64,000 nucleotides of DNA from Pascua guehoae. Lineage: Eukaryota > Basidiomycota > Tremellomycetes > Trichosporonales > Trichosporonaceae. A program made the translations under genes and the position numbers. The first letter of the stretch is position 1. Every line of letters begins with the position of its first letter. The stretch spans positions 2,170,761 through 2,234,760 of the forward strand of contig BCJX01000003.1 in NCBI GenBank assembly GCA_001600415.1. The letters are read 5' to 3'. Shown one piece after another: positions 44,929-53,895 of the stretch. A model generated the notes under the pieces. That model was not told where the DNA came from. It ran no database searches and saw only the letters and a list, made by a program, of their open reading frames with translations.

Positions 44929-45352
44929 CTAAACCGTGTCACCAGGAAGGAGCGCATTCTGCATCTCCCCGTGGCACATCTGCAGCCAGTCCCGAACAAC
45001 GTCGGCGATCTCGGGCGGGAGGCGGTCGTCGAGGGATCCTGGGCCGTCGTCCGTGCTGTCGACATTTCCAGTGCCCTCTGCCCATTTGGGCACGAGCAGC
45101 TCGCCAACTTCCATCATCCTCTTGTGGGCGGCCAACTTTGCACCCTTTACCGCTGCCAGATCTGCGGCATGCGAGATATAGAGCCCCGGCTCAAGGGTTT
45201 CGCCGGCGTAGATCTCGTACAGTGCGTCCATGCGCCTGTCCTTTTCGTCGGCCTCCTTCTTGGCAATCATGCGCTGCTTAGAATCTGGCCGCTGGTTGCT
45301 ACGGGACCAGAAGATGGCGCGCGAGGGTCGTGTCGCATATCGATCGTATCAG
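44929..45352 (-). pseudogene. C-terminal remnant of an array-type gene
   Basis: An open minus-strand frame with no plausible first exon or hydrophobic N terminus. It encodes a charged helical segment (RSNQRPDSKQRMIAKKEADE), then an acidic region with HKRMMEVGELLVPKWAEG, ending in LLPGDTV. The Arg/Gln/Lys helix is similar in kind to the one near the C terminus of gene 4. An upstream in-frame stop near 45,352 truncates it. It could instead be the 3' exon of an unrecognised gene. Upstream lies the gtggattagttgg intergenic block seen elsewhere in the array, which favours decay. Confidence 0.45.
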
Positions 45353-47440
45353 GGTCTGGGGTCCAGACACACATGGCACGGCGACTGTGGATTAGTTGGA
45401 CAGCCATCTTTGCGCATCGCGCCGATCCCAGGGATAGAGTAAACTGACGCCACCGCCCTCTCCTCGCATGGCAACCCCAACGAGTCTACCGTTTGCTTGT
45501 CCAGGCGCGGCAATGCGCAAACATCGTGCAGCACAGTTCATCAAAGTGGACCAAGGGACAACCTGTCTGCTCTCTGATGATCAAGTGACTCAACACAGGC
45601 CAAACCTAGCATGAAAAACGCTTGCTGCCGCGGACGTGAGCGGGCAATGTCGGAGAATTTTTGTTGATTCCCAAAAGGGCGCTCTACGCAGCTGCGAGCC
45701 TCTCTCCCCCTCTATGCTCTCCGCCAAGCCCAGCGATGCACGTCCCCAAGCACGCGGAGCAGGGTGATTCACCAGTACCGTGCACAGCGCACGCATCCCG
45801 GAATTATGGAATTATGGGCCAAATTGTAAGTGACCACCACAGCTGCGGTGACTGTGAACCGTCCGCCACGGGGGTTGAGCTGGGAGGTTTGTTATGGACA
45901 GCGCAACTACATTGAAAGCAAAGCCAATAATAACCACGAGTCATGGTGACTAAAGAAATAATGCAGTAATCTTGGTTGGCTCACAGCTGACCGGAGGGAG
46001 CCTCGTCGCGGCACACGAGCTTGCCACCTGCTCATACATGATCATCTTCGGTCGGAGCACAGGTGTATCTGGAAAGTCGCGAGGCTGCCACTTTGAGCTC
46101 GGGTGCAATCGACACTGCCCATCGATACTGTCCATCTCGATCCAATGGCACGGCAAGTGGCTGCACTGTCATTTCCTGCTTGATGCAGACTGCATTTCCT
46201 GTGCGCGGCCCTATATGTGCGCCGCGCGCTTACCCGAGCTTAACATGGCAGTCTCACGACTTTCCAGACGCGATGCCAACTTTTCAACACGAACGACCGT
46301 ACAAGACTGCCATGTAGACGAGAGTGTCCACGATAGGGTTCGACGATAGCGACCACTTGAACAACCGCGTCCAGACGGACATGTGGTGATTTTTGTGAGT
46401 TCTGATGACAAAGTCTCCAATAGCGAACTCCTGAACGAGCGCGTGGAGTTGGACATGTTGCGATATTTGTGAGTTCAGATGAGGAAGTTTCCGACGGCAG
46501 CATGACAGTATTCTGGGCGGCGACTGTGGCGACGAGCGTGGAAAATCACCCGGAGCTTGGAGTTGGAATGTTGGACTACTGTGAGTTCTGATGCTGACAA
46601 CAAGAGCGAGAGATGGGCATTAGGGCGTTGAATATTTTTGCATCGGCTGACACTGTCCTCGTTAGCGGTAGTGGTAGCATCGTCAGGCCAGCCGACTTGA
46701 CCTTTGATCGTGTTCCATTCTTCCAATCAATACAACGCCACACTGGAACATGTTCCACAGCTGTGAGTTAGTCTAGTTGGCGAAGGGCACAGGGCGAGAC
46801 ACAGTCTGTGATGCGAGGGGCACAGGCATCGAAGGGGCGATTATATCGGTACTCGTCTTGTTGTAATCGACTCACTAGACATGGCACCTCGTGGTGTGTT
46901 TGGTGCACCACACATTCACAGTGAACAAGGAATGGCGACACCAAGCAATGAAGCTGGACACACAACTGTGGACGAGTGAGGTGAGTCGTATGTACGACAG
47001 ACAGACAATTTGGGCCGTCCTTCGCTTACCAATGCCGGTCTTGATGGAGAGTATTTAGAACCATCGCAAGCAGCACAAGCGCCCATTGACCTTTCCAAGG
47101 GTACACGCCAAGATAGGGAGTGGTGAGTATGGCTGGCTACTCTGGTGAGGCTAGAGTATGGAGACTGACATGACCAAACCACACTCTCACAGGCTCAGCC
47201 GTCTAAAATGGCAACTCTGACTGCTCCCCCCACCAAGCTGAAATGACTTAGAGCATGCTGACCAAACGCTGACTGAGAGCATGCTGACCAAACGCATGCA
47301 ATATGTTGCACAGTACTAACCGGACTGAGCTGCAAGCTGGTGCACGTCACGATGCAAGCGATACATCGACAAAAAAGACAAGACACAACATGGCAAACGG
47401 CCAGCGTCACCAGAAAAAAAACCCCCAAACGAGAGGCACC
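45353..47440. other. 2-kb gene-poor region
   Basis: Contains a MITE-like element (46060-46272), a two-unit direct repeat of about 75 bp (46355-46500, sharing ttgtgagttc and gacatgt), and a duplicated gagcatgctgaccaaacg (about 47,251-47,295). No gene supported. Confidence 0.5.
46060..46272 (+). mobile_element. MITE-like element, copy A
   Basis: The left end is caggtgtatctggaaagtcg, followed by aggctgccactttgagctcg. The right end is its inverted counterpart (cccgagcttaacatggcagt, then ctcacgactttccagacgcg). It is about 213 bp, has no coding capacity, and shares an interior box (catttcctg) with the other copies. Ends beginning CAGGTG and the size suggest a non-autonomous DNA transposon, perhaps of the Tc1/mariner type. 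Confidence 0.6.
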
Positions 47441-49671
47441 CTAGTACGCCCAGGGGTGGCGGGGCGGCGGGTAGAGGAACGCCGCGAGGCGCGCGTGCGA
47501 GTCTCCGGGCGGGGTGCCGGACGACGACGCCGTCTCCTCGTAGGCGAGCTCGAGCTTGGTAGCCCGGAGCCGCTCCGGGGTGGACGGGTTCTTGCCCCAC
47601 CTGGGCGGGGCAGCGCGCGACCTGGCCTTTGCCGCCGCGAGCGAGCCGACGGTCAGCGCCCTGGCCTTTGACAGGCGCCCCTGGGGGAACCTGGCCGCCA
47701 CCAGTGCGCGCTCCTCGGCCGGGCGCTGGGCGCGAGGAACCGTCGAGCACTTTGCCGCGAAGCAGCCGATGACGGCGGCCTTGCGGCGCTGGAGGCGGCC
47801 GTGGGGGCTGCCGGCGAGCTCCTCCGCGCGAGCCACCAGCGCCAACAGCGCGAGCCGAGCCGCAGCCCACCGCCGGGCCTCGCGCGCGGCAACGAACGCA
47901 GCGCCGTGCACCCGGGCCCTGTTGAGGCGGCCCTGGCGGGTACCGCTCTCAACCAGAGCGCGCTCCTCGGCCTCCTCCTGGGCGGTGAGTGGGAGGAGGA
48001 GAAGAGGCAGGACGGTGCCGAGCAGGGCGAGGGGGCGGGGTGTCGGGAGCGGGAGCGGGAGGCGGACGAGCGCAGCACGCAACGGCGCGAGCAGCATGCG
48101 CGCGGACGGGCGCGAGACGAGGGCGAGGATCTCCTCCACACCCAGGCACGGCGCGTACGCGATCACGCCAGCACGAGGCTGAAACGTGATCCGCAGCTGC
48201 GCGGCGCGCAGGGCTGGACCCACGACGACAACGACCACACCGGCCACGCCATTGCGCCAAGCCGAGACGGCGGCGCGCGCAAACGAGACCACCTCTCGAG
48301 CGTCCTGGAGCGCGCAGTCGATCATGCGCGTAGCTCCGAGGACGGCGGCAGCGGCCGAGCGCCAAAACGTTGTCGCCTTGTCGACGACGGCAGCGCAGAC
48401 GAGGAGGCCGAGAATCGCCAGACGGGCCACATCGTCCAGTGCACGACACGCCTTGCCATGCCACGACGCCACAGCGTTGCTGAGGGCGGCACCAACCGCG
48501 CTGCCGAGTTCGGCAGCAGTGTTTTGAGCGGCGGTGGCCCGGCAACGAGCGGCAGCGGCAAAGCAGCGGACGAGCGCGACAACAAAACGAGCGGCGGAGC
48601 GGGCAGCGTCGGCGGAGCGGAGCGCAAAACGGCGGGCACGGCGCGCAAAGCGGCGACGACAGCGGGCGGCGAGGCGGACAGCGAGGCGGACGACGAGACG
48701 GGCACGGCGAATGGTGAGGCCGGCCCAGCGCACCGAGCGGCAGACACGACGCGCGGCGCGGCGAAAGGAGCGGCGGACGAGGCGGGCCGCGCGGCGAATG
48801 GCGCCACAGGCGACGCGGGCGGCGCAGCAGACACGGCAGGCAGCGCAGCGGGCACAACGCGCAAAGCAGCAGACACGCCGAGCGGCGCGGCGAATGGTGC
48901 CGCGGACGAAGCGGAGGGCGCGGCGGACACAGCGGGCGGCGCGACGCACGGCGCGACAGGCAACGCGAGCCCCACGACGGACACGGCGCGTGGCGTTGCG
49001 CACACGGCGCGCAGCGCGACGGATGGCGCGACAAGCAACGCGCGCGGCACAGCGGACATGGCGGGAGGCGCGGCGAATACGGCGCGCAGCGCGGCGAACG
49101 GGGCGGGCAGCGCGGCCAACGGCACCACAGGCAACGCGGGCGGCAAAGCGGGCTCGGCGGGCGACGGAGCGGCAACGGCGGGCTACGCGCCCGCAATAGC
49201 GGGCGACGCCGCGGGCCGCACAGCGACAAGCAGGGAAGACGCGGGCCAACGCGGCAGCACCAGAGCAAGCGAGCGCCCAAAACGCAAAGACGAGGGTACG
49301 ACCGACCGGCGCAAACTCCACGACACGGGCGACGGCGAGACGGCAGCACGGCAACCAAAGCGACACAACGGTGCGCACGACGCACACGACAAACGAGACC
49401 TCGGGCGCGACAGGGGGGACGGGGGGGACCTTGTTGTTGTCCGTGCCGAGCACGGACGAGATCGAGAGAGCGGGCACCTCGGAGTATCCAAGGTGCTCGA
49501 ACACATCAAACGCCACTGCCGGGGGTGGCTGGGCGCGAGGGGGCGAGGGGTGCTGCGGGGGTCAGTTGGCTCGGCAGGTGCGTGCAGACTTACGGGTATG
49601 TAGAGGGCGACCGCGGCCGCAAGAGCGACGGCGGTGCCGAGGACGACAAGCGACAGCATGCTCGTCAACAT
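47441..49671 (-). CDS. array gene 5: large Arg/Ala-rich membrane-type protein, unknown family
   Basis: Two exons, 49671-49594 and 49552-47441, 729 residues; 41-nt phase-0 intron. Exon 1 encodes MLTSMLSLVVLGTAVALAAA; exon 2 opens HPSPPRAQPPPAVAFDV, the one array gene without the leucine codon at this place. Hydrophobic patches (EVSFVVCVVRTVVSLWLPCC, TLVFAFWALACSGAAAL) precede about 230 residues of Arg/Ala/Val/Cys-rich repeats (about 130-360; RRAARRVRRAARVACRAVRR style). Further hydrophobic segments follow (ARLAILGLLVCAAVV). The C-terminal third has three degenerate units with ERALV, QGRLxxAR and AAxxAR. No known family recognised. A 600-codon frame on the opposite strand is judged a shadow. 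Composition is more extreme than that of its neighbours, so expression should not be assumed. Confidence 0.62.
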
Positions 49672-49764
49672 TATCGCTTTTTATTGTTAAGAGTGACAAG
49701 AAGAACAAGAGGTGGTGAGTTGTGAGTGTTTGGTGCATGGCGTGGCGGTGCGCTCACCCTCACA

Positions 49765-49894
49765 CTCTGACGGCTTGTGGTTTGCTGCCGCTGCCACCCG
49801 TGAGTTGGGACCGTGGGGTCGCGGTTGTCTCTGATTCTTTACTTTGACGTGCCAATTTGTGCTCTTCTGCCAACTAGCGCCGTTCCGCAGCAGC
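49765..49894 (+). promoter_or_regulatory. shared upstream modules, gene 5
   Basis: ctctgacggcttgtggtttg starts at 49765 and matches the gene 6 upstream box. A diverged ctgattctttactttgacg lies at 49831-49849. Module B (actagcgccgttccgcagca) lies at 49872-49894. Together they are 94-223 bp upstream of the gene 5 start. Confidence 0.45.
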
Positions 49895-50478
49895 TGCCCT
49901 GCGCGGAGGATTCGCATCATCTCCGTTTCTCTCCGTCTCTGTCCCGTCTCTGGTTGCGAGCCCTTGGGTGGCGGGCCCCACACATGTGATGGCTGACAGC
50001 CACCCGTCCCCAGGGAGTGAGTTGGGTGGTATGTTAACGACGGCGGAGCTGCATTCGAGAGTAAACCCGAATCACAACTCTTGAGCAAGAGTGGTCATTC
50101 GGATTGTTGGCGAGTACTCCCTGCCCGCACACCACTGCTGCATGTTTGCTCTGTCTCCACGAAAACACTCCATTGACGCTGAACTCAGTGTTGCTGGGCA
50201 TGTCAGCCCAGTTCACCAATCCTGCAAAGTGGTGTACAGCAACATGCAAGCCCCATGACCTTGGGTAAGAGCCATTGCCACCGGACATTGGGTGCCAAGC
50301 ATACCCACTGGGCAAAGCACAGCTGCACTGCAACAGGAAGCGAGCACAAGATCGGGCATAACACAAAGTTGTCATTGACCAAGCGTACGGTTGCAATTCC
50401 AGAGCGAGCGGGTATGGCAGGGAGATGACCAACTCTCGGTTGTAACCTCAACCACTGCACAAAGGAGAATCAATCACG

Positions 50479-50666
50479 ACAGGTGCGTCCAGAAAGTCAT
50501 GACTGCCACGTTCAGCTCGGGCCATGTGTGCGCATAGGCCCTCTACTGACCGAACGATGGCACGGCAGGTGACCACACTGATGTTCGCTACTCGTACCCT
50601 GCATTTCCTGCACGGACGTTCACCAAAGCTCAATGAGGCAGTCTCACGACTTTCCGGACACGCCTG
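50479..50666 (+). mobile_element. MITE-like element, copy B
   Basis: The left end is caggtgcgtccagaaagtca, then ctgccacg and gctcggg. The right end is the inverted aatgaggcagtctcacgact, then ttccggacacgcctg. About 188 bp, non-coding. Interior tgcatttcctgcac matches copy A. A TA follows the right end. Confidence 0.7.
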
Positions 50667-50808
50667 TATTAGCGTGACTACCATTCCAACACTCTCGAGG
50701 TTGTCGCACTCACCAGGAATGTCCAACCGTACTGCTCTGCACCTGTTGCGCTAACGTCCTGGCCTCGCACATTGTGACAATGGTTGAGCCGAATCGCGCT
50801 TGCAACTA

Positions 50809-51025
50809 CAGGTACGTCCGGACAGTCTTGAGACTGCCACTTTGAGCTCGGTCCAGTCCAAGTTGCGCATGGTCACTCTCCAGACCAATGCAATGACATG
50901 GCAAGTGGGTACACTGATGTCTCCTGCTTGTTGTATCCTATACGTCCTGCGTGCCGCCCTGCATGTGCGCAGTGCGCATACCCGAGCGTAATGTGGCAGT
51001 CTCATAACTTGCCCGGACACACCTG
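50809..51025 (+). mobile_element. MITE-like element, copy C
   Basis: The left end is caggtacgtccggacagtct preceded by TA, with gagactgccactttgagctc following. The right end is aatgtggcagtctcataact, then tgcccggacacacctg. 217 bp, non-coding. The inverted termini are about 40 bp and the best preserved of the set. Confidence 0.7.
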
Positions 51026-51082
51026 CTCACCAAATAGGATACGAAGCAGAACGAAGAGATACATCAACGTAAACACAAAACC

Positions 51083-51850
51083 TCAGGCGTCGCCAAGACG
51101 GAGTGTCTGCCCCAACTCGGCGTGGGTCACGGCCCCCAGTCCCAGGCTGTCCATGGCCAACGAGGAGGCCAACTTGATGGTGGCGTGCTCTGCCTCTTGG
51201 ACTTTGCTGTCATCCTCCTCTCCTGTTCACACACCTCATCATGCATTCGCCGCCCCTCGCCGCCCCTTGTCAACGGTCCCTGCTTCCTGCTCGTCAAAAG
51301 CAACGGCGTGCACAAGGGGGTGTGTATGGGATAGATGGTGGGTGCGCAGGTGGGCAGTGGATGGAGAGGAGGGTTTGGGTGACGAAGAGGAGGGTTTGGG
51401 TGACGAAGAGGAGGGTTTGGGTGATAAAGAGGATGTGCTTTGCGGTGTCGAGAGAGAGAGAGATGAGACGAAGAAGAGAGAGATCGTCGCGCAACAGTGC
51501 GACCTTTAATCAAGTGGGAGAGTGGGGCGAGGCGTTCGGCCTCCGGGATGGCGTCCAGGATCTGCTCAGCCACAGTCCGTGCGGGGTCAAGGACGTGCAG
51601 GACCAGAGCCTCCTGACGGCCGTGCATGGTGGCGTCATGCGCCACCAACCAGGGCTGGGTCGAACCTCTTTGCGCGTCCGTGGCATACTCGACATCGTAG
51701 ACGTGCTGGAGGTGGACCGTGGCTTGGATAGCTCAGAGATCAATGGGCGTTCTCTCGTTCAGCCACTGGAGCGCGCTGTCATCAGTCCAGGAAGGAAACG
51801 TCGTCACCGAGTTCTGACGGTGGTGGACGGGTGCTTTGAGCGTTGCTAAC
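51083..51850 (-). pseudogene. broken gene of unknown function
   Basis: Two coding-like stretches on the minus strand. The first (51850 to about 51506) reads SVTTFPSWTDDSALQWLNER, then an in-frame TGA at 51735-51733, then AIQATVHLQHVYDVEYATDA, WLVAHDATMHGRQEALVLHV and ILDAIPEAERLAPLSHLIK. The second ends with EHATIKLASSLAMDSLGLGA and LGQTLRLGDA before a stop at 51083. Between them is low-complexity DNA with a 21-bp tandem repeat and no convincing splice pair. I recognise no family. A working gene with an unusual intron cannot be excluded. Confidence 0.4.
51367..51432. repeat. 21-bp tandem repeat, three copies
   Basis: gaggagggtttgggtgacga plus a is repeated three times, the last copy with two changes. 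It lies inside the broken gene and probably contributed to its disruption or fills an intron. Confidence 0.85.
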
Positions 51851-52021
51851 CTATCCCAAGCACACGTTGCTATACTGAGAGATTATACCAAGGGACGCAG
51901 AAACGTGGTCATCAAAAACTGGTTCATAAACGTCTCATAAAAAAAAAACAGCAAAAAATGAAGCCAGGCAGCTACCAGCGCCACCGGCGAAAAACCTTGG
52001 GTTGTAGGCTGCCTTTGCAGC

Positions 52022-52767
52022 CTACGCGGCGTTCTCCCTCGCGGCCCTCTCCCGGGCCCTCTCCTGCGCCCTCTCCTCGGAGCGGCGGCGCAGATCCGCA
52101 ACCCGCTGGCGGACGTCCTCGAGGCGGCGGCGGGCGGCGCGCACGGGGAGCGTGCGAATTCCCTCGGGGAGCTCGCGGAGGACATGCGCCATTTTGTTGG
52201 CGGCGTCCTCGAACCACATCTCCTCGTACGCCTCGGCCATGCCGAGGAGGTCGTCGGAGACGTATGCCGCGTTGTCGACAGACGCCGCGGCAGCCTCCTC
52301 GACATCCTCGGGGTCGAGGGCGAGGACCTCGGTCTCCCAGACCGTCACGAGACCGCCCGGTGTGACGAAGCGAAGGAAGTGGCCGAAATTGACACCGTTG
52401 GCGGTGCCATCCGTCATTTCGGCCTCCTCCTCACTTGCGTCGACGTCGAGCGGCCCGATCAGACCGGGTTCGGGCACCATCCAACCGAAAGGAAGGATGT
52501 GCGGCCAGGGGACGTCACACACGGCCAGCATGACGGCCCGCATGATGACGGTCGCCAGGCCGACGTCGTACCCGATGCCGAGGGGGCGCAGTTGCAGGAG
52601 CCGAACAAGCGCGACGAGGACGGCGACCATGCGGCGGTGCCACGCGCCGAGGCCAGGCGTGGGGGTGGTGGCGGCAGTGGCGGCGGCGGCGGCGGCAGTG
52701 GTGGCGGCAGTGGTGGTGGTGGCGGCGACAGCGGCGGCAGCGGATGCGGCAGTGGCGGCGGCAGTGG

Positions 52768-52798
<31 letters not shown>

Positions 52799-53895
52799 GG
52801 CGGCGAGCCTCGACAAAACGCGCTCTACGCGCGGGCGTGCCATTGCGGCGCGGTGCGCAAGGAACGACGCCAGAGCTGGGCCGTGGGCAGCGCAAACGAG
52901 ATGCGCCAACTTTGCCAGGCGCCAAACGTCCGCGAGCGCCGTAACGACGGTGGCGCAGACGGAAGCAAAAACGGCGGCCATTCCGACAACGAGAGCAAAG
53001 GCGAGGCAATCCCAGACGACGGCAAGAACGTGCGCTGCGACCCGCACAGCGATGGGCACGTGGGCGAGCACCAGGAGCACGCCTTTGGCGCACACGCTGG
53101 TGGTCGCAATGACGGCGGCGACGACGGCTGTGAGCATGGCCCGGCCGAGGACGGGCAGCCAGCGGGACAAGCGACGAAGTGCCCACTTCGGGGCCGAGAC
53201 GAGAGCAAAGTGCCCGATCGGGGCGAGAACCGACGCCATCTTGATCGCGCTAACGCGCGCGCCAACACCAGTGAACGAGGGCAGGCGGGCCCAAAAGAAC
53301 GAGATGCAGGCGAGCCACCTGCCAGACGCCGCGTTGCCACTCAAGGGCCGGGGTGTGGTAGGCGGCCCGAACGCCGCAAAAGACTGGTACCGGGGCACCT
53401 CGCAGCCCAGCGTCGGCTCGAGAAGACAACCGCGGTCAACGAGCGAGGGCGGGGGCGTGACAGGCAACCCGAACGAACCGAATGACTGGTAGCGAGGTGC
53501 ATCGCTATCCAGCATCGGCTCGAACAGGTGGCCGCGACCGAGGGGCGAGGGCGGGGACGAGACGGGACGGGCAGGCTGGCACCACAGCTGACAATCAGTA
53601 TTGCACACAGGGCTGTTTGGAATGATAAAGACGGATCGAATGGCATGAGACTCACACGCAGAGAACCGGCAGCGACATTGACGAGCTCGTGAAGAGCTCG
53701 AGTCGCGACGAGGCGGAGACGGCGAAGACGGCGGACGGCCATGCGAGTGATGTCGACGTGGCCCACAACGAGGCCGACGCCGAAGACGATGATGATACTA
53801 AAGAGGCCTTTACAGGCCTCCCCGAAGACTTGACTCCCGCCGACAGCAAACGCTGCGGCGAGAACGCACACTATGGCGGTGGCGAGGGGGCTCAT
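52022..53895 (-). CDS. array gene 6: poly-Ala-containing membrane-type protein, unknown family
   Basis: Two exons, 53895-53656 and 53587-52022, 601 residues; 68-nt phase-0 intron. Exon 1 is longer than in genes 1-5. It encodes MSPLATAIVCVLAAAFAVGG plus a second hydrophobic segment (GLFSIIIVFGVGLVVGHV) and a basic stretch. Exon 2 starts LWCQPARPVSSPP. An internal duplication follows: two units of about 35 residues sharing LEPxL, PRYQSF and a PPTTP-like end. Several helices come next (RAMLTAVVAAVIATTSVCAK, VLLVLAHVPIAVRVAAHVLA, ALVVGMAAVFASVCATVVTA). A poly-Ala/Thr tract of about 50 residues is encoded by GGC-rich triplet DNA. An acidic region follows, then a highly charged Arg/Glu C terminus. 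No known family recognised. The acceptor choice (TTGTCAG) is the one that keeps the frame open. Confidence 0.68.
52660..52805. repeat. GGC/AGT triplet-rich tract
   Basis: Interrupted ggcggcagtggcggc-type trinucleotide repeats lie within gene 6 and encode its poly-Ala/Thr segment. Such tracts change length easily and can be misassembled. Confidence 0.8.

Larger units (their letters stand above)
49672..51082. other. intergenic/repeat region
   Basis: Holds upstream modules of gene 5 (49765-49894), then two MITE-like copies (50479-50666 and 50809-51025) separated by 142 bp. No gene seen. Confidence 0.55.

Noticed and set aside
47801..49603. 600-codon plus-strand frame over array gene 5
   Set aside because: Same reason. 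There is no start context, no leader exon, and a repetitive GAANGAADEAG-like product typical of an antisense shadow. Kept as an open question in the findings.
52152..53492. 446- and 433-codon plus-strand frames over array gene 6
   Set aside because: Two overlapping frames open at once show that GC bias, not selection, keeps them open. The minus-strand frame fits the array plan.
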